Source: a virus. From it: a DNA stretch of 23,281 bases. The notes under the pieces are model-generated. The model saw only the letters and a list, made by a program, of their open reading frames with translations, was not told the DNA's origin and did no database searches. The stretch lies in the IMG/VR virus record IMGVR_UViG_3300006737_000229, positions 1 through 23,281 of that record, one strand, 5' to 3'. The translations under genes were made by a program, and so were the position numbers. Positions 6,730 through 12,608 of the stretch are shown here, piece by piece; position 1 is the first letter of the stretch; every line of letters starts with the position of its first letter.

Positions 6730-8322
6730 TCACTCGAACAGGACGATTTCCTGATACCGTGGGAGAATGCGGTCAATCTCAGACTGCAGCAATTGCACCT
6801 TGGCTGAGAGGTCGATGTTGTTGGTCCCTTCAGGCAGCAGCACGCTGCGGTCATCAGACATGAGCAGGTCAATGACCACCATCTTCGTGGCGACCTCCTC
6901 AATGGCCTTCTCCAAGTAGCGCTCACCGTAGATGTAGGACACCTTGACGGCGTTCCACTCAAAGAACGGGTATGAGTTGTTGAAGTAAATGATGCCCATG
7001 TCGTGGTCGAGCCACCAGTCCTTGAAACGGGCGCTGTCGCCACTGGCGCTCCCACCCTGCAAGTCGAGTTGCAGCAAGTGTTGACTGATGTTGCCGCTCA
7101 GTGAGCCGAGCGAGCCGATGACTGCTGTGCAGTTCAGGAACTTGGTGTCCGACACTGCGGTGTAGCGGAAGACGTTGGTGCCGTCTGTCGCAACGCCCGC
7201 CTTGGCAAAGCCCCCAGTCGAAGTGACCTGCACGTCATCGGTGTCCACAACAGCACTGAAGGCAGTGGTCTGCGACGCAGTCTGCGAGATGCCGATGGTG
7301 CTATCAGTGCAGACGAGGCTGCAAACTTCACCGCCCTTCGTTTGACGCATGCTGGTGAGTTTGACGATGCCCGTGCCGTATTCGGCATTGGCTGAGGCGA
7401 GAAACTCGTTGTGGACGGCCACGTTTGACGTAGAGCCTTCGAGGGTGAAGGCGGGGCTGAACTCAACAGACGCCTTACTGACGCGGTCTTCCTTGTTGAT
7501 GAGGTCCGCGAGGTTCTGTGCGGTGGTCGTGGCATCAAAGTCCGTGCGCCACTTGGTGGTGGTGGCCGTGGCAGCAGAGTCTTTCTCCGCAGTCAACGTC
7601 ACGGAGGTCCCGTTTCCGGGTGACAGAACAATGGAGCCACTGATGGCCCGCACGTCTTCAGGAATCTGCAGTCGGGCTTCGGCACCACAAATCTCGCGGT
7701 AGTCGTCACCCTGCCACAGTTCCAATCGCAGAACCTGTTGCACGCTGCGGAACAGAAGCGGTGTAGTGCCGACATAATCGGTGTAATATCGACGCCTGTA
7801 TGGCTTATACGTGTCAAAATTGATGAACTCTGCAGCGACAATGTAAGGACGCCACGCTGTGTGCGTGATGTTGTCGATTTTGTCTTGCACCTCACGAATA
7901 CGTGCCTGCACAATCGCCTTGGTGACACCGCGTTGTCGACCCACCTTGGCGTTGGTGAACGATGCGAGATTCTGCACGTAGGCGTTGTCTGCCGCCTCAA
8001 AATCAGCGTGAGTGAAAGAGCCGGTGAACTCCAGTTTCACGCCACTGGTGCCACCGTTGCTAATGCCGGTAATCTCTTTCTCAACGCCAAGAGGATTGGC
8101 GTCGCTGTAGATGAGGATGGTGTCGCCAACCTCGGTGCCGCAGCGGCGGTAGTCTTCGCCAGTGATGAACACGCCGTCGCTCACAGAGTCAGCAGATGCG
8201 AGCACAGGCTCCTGTGGCCCAATACCGAGGTAGTCAGCCACCTTCTGCGGTGTGGTGTAGACCGTCGCAGTGGGGTCGAGAGGACGAGTCTCAGGCTCAC
8301 CGGGGTTGAAGACGACGGGCAT
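6730..8322 (-). CDS. Head-tail connector (adaptor) with large beta insertion
   Basis: A 530-residue protein in the neck region. The N-terminus has TTPQKVADYLGI, a start typical of head-tail adaptor proteins, and the C-terminus (about 465-530) is a helical segment, EKAIEEVATKMVVIDLLMSD, followed by KVQLLQSEIDRILPRY, also characteristic of connectors. Between them, residues about 45-115 and 225-420 are Thr/Ser/Gly/Val-rich beta sequence, so the protein looks like a small adaptor enlarged by insertions. One insertion contains TTAQNLADLIN followed by a strand region, similar in pattern to a domain in the distal tail protein. The ATG overlaps the previous gene's stop by one base (TAATG). Residues 37-42 (QEPVLA) are encoded by an 18-base stretch also found exactly in the portal gene. 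Confidence 0.68.
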   Translation of the reverse strand: MPVVFNPGEPETRPLDPTATVYTTPQKVADYLGIGPQEPVLASADSVSDGVFITGEDYRRCGTEVGDTILIYSDANPLGVEKEITGISNGGTSGVKLEFTGSFTHADFEAADNAYVQNLASFTNAKVGRQRGVTKAIVQARIREVQDKIDNITHTAWRPYIVAAEFINFDTYKPYRRRYYTDYVGTTPLLFRSVQQVLRLELWQGDDYREICGAEARLQIPEDVRAISGSIVLSPGNGTSVTLTAEKDSAATATTTKWRTDFDATTTAQNLADLINKEDRVSKASVEFSPAFTLEGSTSNVAVHNEFLASANAEYGTGIVKLTSMRQTKGGEVCSLVCTDSTIGISQTASQTTAFSAVVDTDDVQVTSTGGFAKAGVATDGTNVFRYTAVSDTKFLNCTAVIGSLGSLSGNISQHLLQLDLQGGSASGDSARFKDWWLDHDMGIIYFNNSYPFFEWNAVKVSYIYGERYLEKAIEEVATKMVVIDLLMSDDRSVLLPEGTNNIDLSAKVQLLQSEIDRILPRYQEIVLFE

Positions 8323-8624
8323 TACTCTCTTGCCCCCTCATCACGGTGGCCGAGGTTATACTCCATGGGCTTGCCGCAAGAGCCGCAGTTCTCACGCCAC
8401 ATGAAGTGCAGCATGCCGCAGTGCTTGCAGCGCGTCCCTGAGCCGATGTTGAGAACATCGCCAATCTCGCTGTTGCGGTTGCGCTGTTCTTTGACTACGC
8501 CCTTGAGAGGGTCTTCAGGGTTCACCATCTCAGGTGCAAGAGCCACGTCGGAGCGGACGGCTTGCTTTTGCATCCGGCTGATGTCATCGAAGTCGATGCT
8601 CGCCAGTTCAAAACCCATACCCAT
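8322..8624 (-). CDS. Zinc-ribbon neck protein
   Basis: A 100-residue protein with a C-terminal zinc ribbon: C66-x2-C69, then ten residues, then C80-x2-C83 (CKHCGMLHFMWRENCGSCG). The N-terminal 60 residues are polar and mostly helical, with no recognised domain. It sits directly before the connector gene, with stop and start overlapping by one base, so it is probably a structural or assembly factor of the neck or head vertex. Starts at GTG 8627, ATG 8624 and ATG 8618 are all possible; the Shine-Dalgarno-like GAGTG does not clearly decide among them. Zinc ribbons of this type usually stabilise small proteins or mediate protein and nucleic acid contacts. No enzymatic role can be read from the sequence. 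Confidence 0.7.
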   Translation of the reverse strand: MGMGFELASIDFDDISRMQKQAVRSDVALAPEMVNPEDPLKGVVKEQRNRNSEIGDVLNIGSGTRCKHCGMLHFMWRENCGSCGKPMEYNLGHRDEGARE

Positions 8625-8629
8625 CACAC

Positions 8630-8803
8630 TCAGGAAGTCGTCACAAAGATGTAGATGTTCCCGAGGATGAGATGTGGGTCAGCCGACACGCAGGTGTTGG
8701 AGCCAATAGCGGTGCTAATGGCCGTCTCGACAACCGTGCGTGCAGTGGAGTTGTTGAAGTCCTTCTGCGCGAAGGGGCCGAGAATGGTCACGGTCTTTGC
8801 CAA
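8630..8803 (-). CDS. Small 57-residue protein (TTG start)
   Basis: A short gene between two confident genes, filling what would otherwise be a 190-base gap. It reads from TTG as MAKTVTILGPFAQKDFNNST and ends TSNT..YIFVTTS at a TGA at 8630-8632. The start is supported by AGGCGGTGA, a near-perfect Shine-Dalgarno match located about five bases upstream and directly after the previous stop. An in-frame stop immediately precedes the TTG, so no longer form exists. The sequence is beta/alpha mixed with a hydrophobic C-terminus (HLILGNIYIFVTT). It could be a minor capsid or neck protein. I do not recognise a family. Confidence 0.62.
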   Translation of the reverse strand: MAKTVTILGPFAQKDFNNSTARTVVETAISTAIGSNTCVSADPHLILGNIYIFVTTS

Positions 8804-8816
8804 TCAATCACCGCCT

Positions 8817-9131
8817 TCAGGAGCGGCGACCAATAGCAAGGAAAGTGCCAGCAACGGTCGTTCCACCGCCTACAGCCGGACTGACGGTCGCGGTCGTGCC
8901 ATCCACAGTCGCGGTGTCCAAAAGTTGGAGGTTGCCGGGAGTGCCACCGTCGTCAGTGGGCGTCGTGTCAACCGCTTGAACGGTGACTGCTGACGGGTTC
9001 AGGATGAATGCGTCAACACTTGCGAGAAGGCCGCCAAGAGCGATTTCAGTGCGTCCGGCAGCATAGGAGCCGGTCACAATCATGCGGTCGCCAAAGTAGG
9101 TTGGTCGGGGGTCAATCGTTAGCGTCGTCAT
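8817..9131 (-). CDS. Small beta-rich structural protein
   Basis: A 104-residue protein rich in Thr, Val, Gly and Ala, with many short strand-like segments (FGDRMIVTGSYAAG; TATVDGTTATVSPAVGG), consistent with a virion surface or decoration-type beta fold. It lies in the head-to-neck transition, between the HeH-like protein and the 57-residue protein. ATG 9131 is preferred; an in-frame GTG at 9137 overlaps the upstream stop and is possible. The Shine-Dalgarno is weak (GAGTGAG), suggesting coupled translation from the upstream gene. No family recognised. Confidence 0.62.
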   Translation of the reverse strand: MTTLTIDPRPTYFGDRMIVTGSYAAGRTEIALGGLLASVDAFILNPSAVTVQAVDTTPTDDGGTPGNLQLLDTATVDGTTATVSPAVGGGTTVAGTFLAIGRRS

Positions 9132-9133
9132 GT

Positions 9134-9541
9134 TCACTCACTCTCTGTGGATTCTTCTTCTTCAGATTCAGCGGACTCGGCCACCATCTCTTCAGTCTCG
9201 GCCACACCGTCAGGACTCATAACAGTAGCGACGAGTTCGAGCAGTGTGGATTTGGTTGCGTAGCCCTTGGGCTTGATGTCGTAGCCAGCGAGCCACGTAG
9301 CGATGTCCTTGCGGTTCCAGCCTTCGTCGGGGACGCCGTCATTGCCAGCGTCAACCGTTTCAGCCTCGGGAACCTTTGGCTCCCAGCCTTCGATGGCGTA
9401 GTGGGCCATGTCGACCCTCGGCATGTAGCGGTCAAGCCAAGCAGCCGTGACCTCGCGTGATTCGCCACGAATCCAGTTCGGATGCGACGGGTCGACGCAG
9501 CGCTTTTGGAAGCGCCTACCGATGTAGGTGATGGTGGGCAC
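9134..9541 (-). CDS. HeH/LEM-like domain protein with acidic tail
   Basis: A 135-residue protein. The N-terminal 50 residues include TYIGRRFQKRCVDPSHPNWI and a short helix. Residues about 73-107 form a helix-extended loop-helix of the HeH/LEM type (GWNRKDIATWLAGYDIKPKG, then YATKSTLLELV). The last 28 residues are almost entirely Glu, Ser, Ala and Thr (ESAESEEEESTESE). HeH and SAP motifs are related small folds, often linked to DNA or chromatin-like contacts. The layout parallels the SAP protein near the tail genes. It lies downstream of the decoration-like gene and is presumably a minor head or neck protein. The GTG start follows a TGAGGTGG element in which the previous stop is part of the Shine-Dalgarno. 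Confidence 0.68.
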   Translation of the reverse strand: MPTITYIGRRFQKRCVDPSHPNWIRGESREVTAAWLDRYMPRVDMAHYAIEGWEPKVPEAETVDAGNDGVPDEGWNRKDIATWLAGYDIKPKGYATKSTLLELVATVMSPDGVAETEEMVAESAESEEEESTESE

Positions 9542-9551
9542 TCAGGCCACC

Positions 9552-9944
9552 TCACGAGTAGAGCACGAGAACGCTCGTCGTGTTGGCTGAGCCGCTGAGG
9601 TATTGCAGCGTGATGGTCAGGCTGCTCACAGTGGCCCCAACAGCAACAGCGGCGGCGCCGGTGTCGGTGGTGAAGGCGCCGTAGATAGCGCTCACGCCGC
9701 CAGCAAGAATGATGGTTTCGCCGTCAGCACCACCCGTCACCGAGATGAGAGCCATCTTCGGGGCGGGGTCGTAGCCGTTCACTCCGTCGCTGTTCACAGC
9801 ACTAAAGGTGCCGGGACCGCCTCCGGGGTAGGAGGTGTCAGCGGCTCCGTCTTGCCACTCGGTGGTGGACTGAGAGCCAGCGCGAAGTTCCCATGCGCCC
9901 ACAAGGGTCGCAGTTGCAGTTCCAGACAGTGTAAGTTCTTCCAT
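9552..9944 (-). CDS. Probable capsid decoration protein
   Basis: A 130-residue beta-rich, Gly/Ala/Thr-rich protein immediately downstream of the major capsid gene, a common place for decoration (head-stabilising) proteins. It has few charged residues and many strand-like segments (ETIILAGGVSAIYGAFTT; VSSLTITLQYL), and no catalytic motif. Its leader is A/C-rich and ends in GGAGTG eight bases before the ATG, resembling the leader of the capsid gene and suggesting strong expression. The assignment is inferred from synteny and composition. A head fibre or other virion surface protein is an alternative. Confidence 0.55.
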   Translation of the reverse strand: MEELTLSGTATATLVGAWELRAGSQSTTEWQDGAADTSYPGGGPGTFSAVNSDGVNGYDPAPKMALISVTGGADGETIILAGGVSAIYGAFTTDTGAAAVAVGATVSSLTITLQYLSGSANTTSVLVLYS

Positions 9945-9975
9945 GTTTAATCACTCCGTGTTGTTTTTTTTGTGT

Positions 9976-11154
9976 TCACTTAAGGTCGCGGATTTGGCCC
10001 TGCGCTCCAAAGAAAGTCGTCCAAACCTCGCCCATCGTGCGGTAGAGGCCTTCCTGACCAAGACGGTTGATGGCGAATGGGTCGCCAGTCTCGATGCCGG
10101 ACTCGAAGTATTGCGTGGGGATGGCCGTGCTGAAGTAGAGGTAGTCAGTGTCGAGGAAATACATGCGGGCGAGGCCATCGTCGTCGTTGACGTCCTTCGA
10201 GGGGATGATGGGCACACCGTTGTAGGTAGCGACGATGAAACCGGCTTCGATACCGGGAACACCCTTCACACCGTTGTAGGTGGGCGTCACACGCTTCTCT
10301 TCCATGAAGCGCTGCTGCGCCTGCAAGAGTTGCTGGAGGCGCATCAGGGTGTCGTAGCCCGTCAGGATGACCTTGGGGTTGCCACCGCGCTCCCACATCT
10401 GCTGGAACATCGTGTCGAGCAAGTCGAGGGAGAGCACACGCTTGTTGCCCGCCGTGGTGTCGTTGGCGCAGTTCATCTCAGCGTGGGACCACGAGTTTGA
10501 GGCGCGGGCGATGCTGTAGATGTCGAGGTCAGAGGCAGCGTCAACGTGGGCGTTGGAACTGCTCGTCTTCAGACCAGCGTTGTTGGAGGGGCTGGAGCCA
10601 CCGTCGGCAGCGGTAATGCGGTCGAGGGACTCGAAGTTGTTGCCCGCAACGGTGCTGACGTCGGTGGTGAGCATCAGGTTCACCATCTCAGCGTGGTGCT
10701 TACCCATCTCTTCCTTCATCACGGCGCGCATGTCGCCGAGGCCGTCGTCCTTGTCGGACAAGAAGATGGCGACTTCGCTCAGGTCGAAGGTGTGAGCGAT
10801 GGTCTTGGGCTTCGCAGCAACGTGCTGGAAGGTGGGCTTGATGGTTTCCGGCAAGGTGCCGTTCTCAGCAATTCCGCCGCTCAGAGAGCCGCCGTTAGGC
10901 TTGGCGGTGATGACGCGCCATCCACTTCGCTCCCAAGGCTTCTTGGGAAGGATGGAGAAGGCGTTGAACTCTTGGTTCAATTGGGACCACACTTTGCGGC
11001 CGTAGATGGCCTGATAGGTGCCACCAGTGGTGGACAGCATCGGTGCGTCAGCCTTGAGCAATTCAGAGCCGCTGTAGGAATATCCCATCGCGTTTCCGGC
11101 GCCGTAGTAATAGCGCTCCATGTCGGTAACAGTTCGGACGTAGTTTCGTGCCAT
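9976..11154 (-). CDS. Major capsid protein, HK97 fold
   Basis: A 392-residue protein directly after the protease-scaffold gene. Features that fit an HK97-fold capsid protein: an N-terminal arm (1-60), an E-loop-like region with WRVITAKPNGGSLSGGIAEN, a long spine-helix region around 135-170 (MRAVMKEEMGKHHAEMVNLM), a P-domain and A-domain segment with NPKVILTGYDTLMRLQQLL, a loop motif VATYNGVPIIPSKDV, and a closing segment YLYFSTAIPTQYFESG. The scaffold is encoded separately upstream, so there is no delta domain. ATG 11154 is chosen because GAGGAG sits eight bases upstream. The GTG nine bases earlier would be too close to that site. The A/C-rich untranslated leader suggests high translation. 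Confidence 0.9.
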   Translation of the reverse strand: MARNYVRTVTDMERYYYGAGNAMGYSYSGSELLKADAPMLSTTGGTYQAIYGRKVWSQLNQEFNAFSILPKKPWERSGWRVITAKPNGGSLSGGIAENGTLPETIKPTFQHVAAKPKTIAHTFDLSEVAIFLSDKDDGLGDMRAVMKEEMGKHHAEMVNLMLTTDVSTVAGNNFESLDRITAADGGSSPSNNAGLKTSSSNAHVDAASDLDIYSIARASNSWSHAEMNCANDTTAGNKRVLSLDLLDTMFQQMWERGGNPKVILTGYDTLMRLQQLLQAQQRFMEEKRVTPTYNGVKGVPGIEAGFIVATYNGVPIIPSKDVNDDDGLARMYFLDTDYLYFSTAIPTQYFESGIETGDPFAINRLGQEGLYRTMGEVWTTFFGAQGQIRDLK

Positions 11155-11190
11155 ATTATTCACTCCTCATTTTGTGTGTTTGGTGATTGC

Positions 11191-12030
11191 TCACTCTCCA
11201 CGAATCGCTCGGTTCGCGAGCGAGTGGACCTCATCCCAAGACATGCTGGCGAGGTCGGCCGTCTCAGGGACAGCGACCGTCGGGGCAGCATCAGCCGACT
11301 TAGCGAGCGTGGTGCCGCCGCCGGTAGACAGGTTGTCGATGCGCTCATTGAGGGCGCCGAGCGCCTTCATGACTTCATCAAGGGGACCGCGAGGGTCAAA
11401 CGCTTGGGCCTGAGCCTTCTGGACTTCGGCCGTGCGCTCATGAGTGTAGCGCGACTCGAAGTTTCCTTCAAGGGCCTTGCGGAGTTCTTCTTCCTGCTTA
11501 GCGGCCTTGAAGACCTCGTAGGCCTCTTCGGCGCTGACAGCGTCGACGGAGGTGAGGAAGTCACCCTTGGCGACGTTGCCGCCACGAGAGAGGCCGGCGC
11601 GGGCAAGAGCGTTGGTGGACGGGGAGCCACCTTCCTGAGCGCGGCCGTTGACCTGCCCAGCGAAGTAGGAGGCGCCGTCACCGATGGACTCGGGGGTGGA
11701 GCCGAGGTTGGCCTTGGTGATGCCATCGAAGTGGGCGCGAGCACCGTCAGTGTCCACACCGGCGGACTTGAGGGTGTTCTCCATCCAGTCGAGGTATTCG
11801 GCCGTGATGACGTCGGAGAACTCGGACTTCTTCTTCTCGTCCTTCTCCTCCTCTTTGTCATCGGCCTTGTAGGCGCCCTTTTCCTTGTCGTCCTTCTTCT
11901 CGTCCTTCTTGGACTTCTTGTCTTCCATGTGCTCCTTCAGTTGAGGGGGCATGCCTTTTTCCATGTCATCGAGGCGACCTTCCAGTCGCTCCAACACGCT
12001 GTTCATTTGGTTCATTACATCGTCAGTCAT
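11191..12030 (-). CDS. Nested scaffold protein from an internal in-frame start
   Basis: Inside the protease-scaffold gene, ATG 12030 (residue 179 of the fusion) begins MTDDVMNQMNSVLERLEGRL and runs to the same stop, giving 279 residues. It is preceded by an A/C-rich leader and AAGGTGAG four bases upstream, which is better than the site of the full-length start. The nested product is exactly the scaffold part: coiled coil, Lys/Glu-rich linker and helical C-terminus ending with a conserved Trp motif. The arrangement parallels lambda C/Nu3, where scaffold is made in excess from an internal start in the protease gene. The evidence is the ribosome site, the domain boundary and the GC shift; expression itself is inferred. 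Confidence 0.65.
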   Translation of the reverse strand: MTDDVMNQMNSVLERLEGRLDDMEKGMPPQLKEHMEDKKSKKDEKKDDKEKGAYKADDKEEEKDEKKKSEFSDVITAEYLDWMENTLKSAGVDTDGARAHFDGITKANLGSTPESIGDGASYFAGQVNGRAQEGGSPSTNALARAGLSRGGNVAKGDFLTSVDAVSAEEAYEVFKAAKQEEELRKALEGNFESRYTHERTAEVQKAQAQAFDPRGPLDEVMKALGALNERIDNLSTGGGTTLAKSADAAPTVAVPETADLASMSWDEVHSLANRAIRGE

Positions 12031-12564
12031 TTTGCTCACCTTGTTGTTTTGAGTGTCTTCCTTTAGGATTTTGAATGTGGCTTCTGGGTTGATTCCTTTT
12101 TCGCAGATTGTGATTTCGTGAAGTTCGAGTTTGGAGATTTCCTGATATGAGCCGTGATTCGCGTCTGCTTTGTGAACTCGCTTGAATGCTTGTCCTCCGA
12201 TGCTGAATCCTGCAAGGTTTCCTTTACGAATCTCGGCGGCCACTTCTCGGGCTTTCTCGATATCATTTCTCAGTTTGACGACGACGAACATTCCCGCATC
12301 ATCAACCTCGCTCTTCCAAAACCTCCCTTCGTTGTCTGTGTATGACGGTATAACTTCTCCGACTTGAATGTTTGAGTGTGCTAATTGGACGTTTGAATAC
12401 TTGGGGTCGGACATGAACTTCTTGAACGCGTCCTTAAGCGCCGACCGTGTAATCAAGTCCCCCTGTTTGTCTACGAGTTCTACTGAAGCATAGCCAGCAA
12501 CGACGAGGTCACTGCTCCCCTTGAGGAGAGTGAGGCCGGACTGATTGCTGCTTCTGAGTAGCAC
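11191..12564 (-). CDS. Prohead protease (XkdF/U35-like) fused to scaffold
   Basis: A 457-residue fusion. Residues 1-175 match the XkdF/HK97-type prohead protease: VAGYASVELVDKQGDLITRS near the start, a catalytic histidine candidate H63 (VQLAHSN), a serine candidate S121 in AGFSIGGQAF, and an acidic partner near E150 in LELHEITICEKGINPEA. Residues 179-457 are scaffold-like: a coiled coil, a run of Lys/Asp/Glu (about 208-245), then helices, with the C-terminal MSWDEVHSLANRAIRGE. Such fusions let the protease cleave the scaffold and capsid arms during maturation. The start is GTG after GGGGGA. GC content falls to about 47% in the protease half against about 64% in part of the scaffold half by hand count. 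An internal start probably yields free scaffold. Confidence 0.85.
   Translation of the reverse strand: MLLRSSNQSGLTLLKGSSDLVVAGYASVELVDKQGDLITRSALKDAFKKFMSDPKYSNVQLAHSNIQVGEVIPSYTDNEGRFWKSEVDDAGMFVVVKLRNDIEKAREVAAEIRKGNLAGFSIGGQAFKRVHKADANHGSYQEISKLELHEITICEKGINPEATFKILKEDTQNNKVSKMTDDVMNQMNSVLERLEGRLDDMEKGMPPQLKEHMEDKKSKKDEKKDDKEKGAYKADDKEEEKDEKKKSEFSDVITAEYLDWMENTLKSAGVDTDGARAHFDGITKANLGSTPESIGDGASYFAGQVNGRAQEGGSPSTNALARAGLSRGGNVAKGDFLTSVDAVSAEEAYEVFKAAKQEEELRKALEGNFESRYTHERTAEVQKAQAQAFDPRGPLDEVMKALGALNERIDNLSTGGGTTLAKSADAAPTVAVPETADLASMSWDEVHSLANRAIRGE
12035..12042 (-). promoter_or_regulatory. Internal Shine-Dalgarno for nested scaffold
   Basis: AAGGTGAG on the coding strand lies four bases before ATG 12030, inside the protease-scaffold gene and at the boundary of the two domains. 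The preceding bases are A/C-rich and look unstructured (ACTCAAAACAAC), as in the leaders of the capsid and decoration genes. Confidence 0.6.
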
Positions 12565-12592
12565 ACTATTCCCCCGTTGGTGTGTTCACCTA

Positions 12593-12602
12593 CATAAATA
12601 AG
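12593..12602 (-). promoter_or_regulatory. Possible archaeal TATA-like element before protease gene
   Basis: The 44-base gap between the giant gene and the protease gene contains CTTATTTATG on the coding strand, an A/T-rich box in a GC-rich setting. If the host is archaeal, its centre is about 33 bases before the GTG start, giving a very short leader. The spacing is only borderline for a leader that also holds the ribosome site. A separate promoter here would fit the need for many capsid and scaffold copies, but this is weak evidence. Confidence 0.22.
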
Positions 12603-12608
12603 GCGGCA

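Noticed and set aside
8197-8214. The 18-base repeat as an attachment site or recombination target
   Set aside because: It is inside two coding frames in phase and codes the same peptide; no integrase or inverted repeats are nearby.
9961-9975. T-rich run as a transcription terminator after the capsid gene
   Set aside because: On the coding strand it is an A-run within a leader, not a T-tract, and no hairpin precedes it.
10546-12066. Long 506-codon open frame on the plus strand, opposite capsid and scaffold
   Set aside because: It lies antisense to two strongly supported genes, has low-complexity Val/Leu/Gly composition mirroring their codon bias, and the whole module is on the minus strand.
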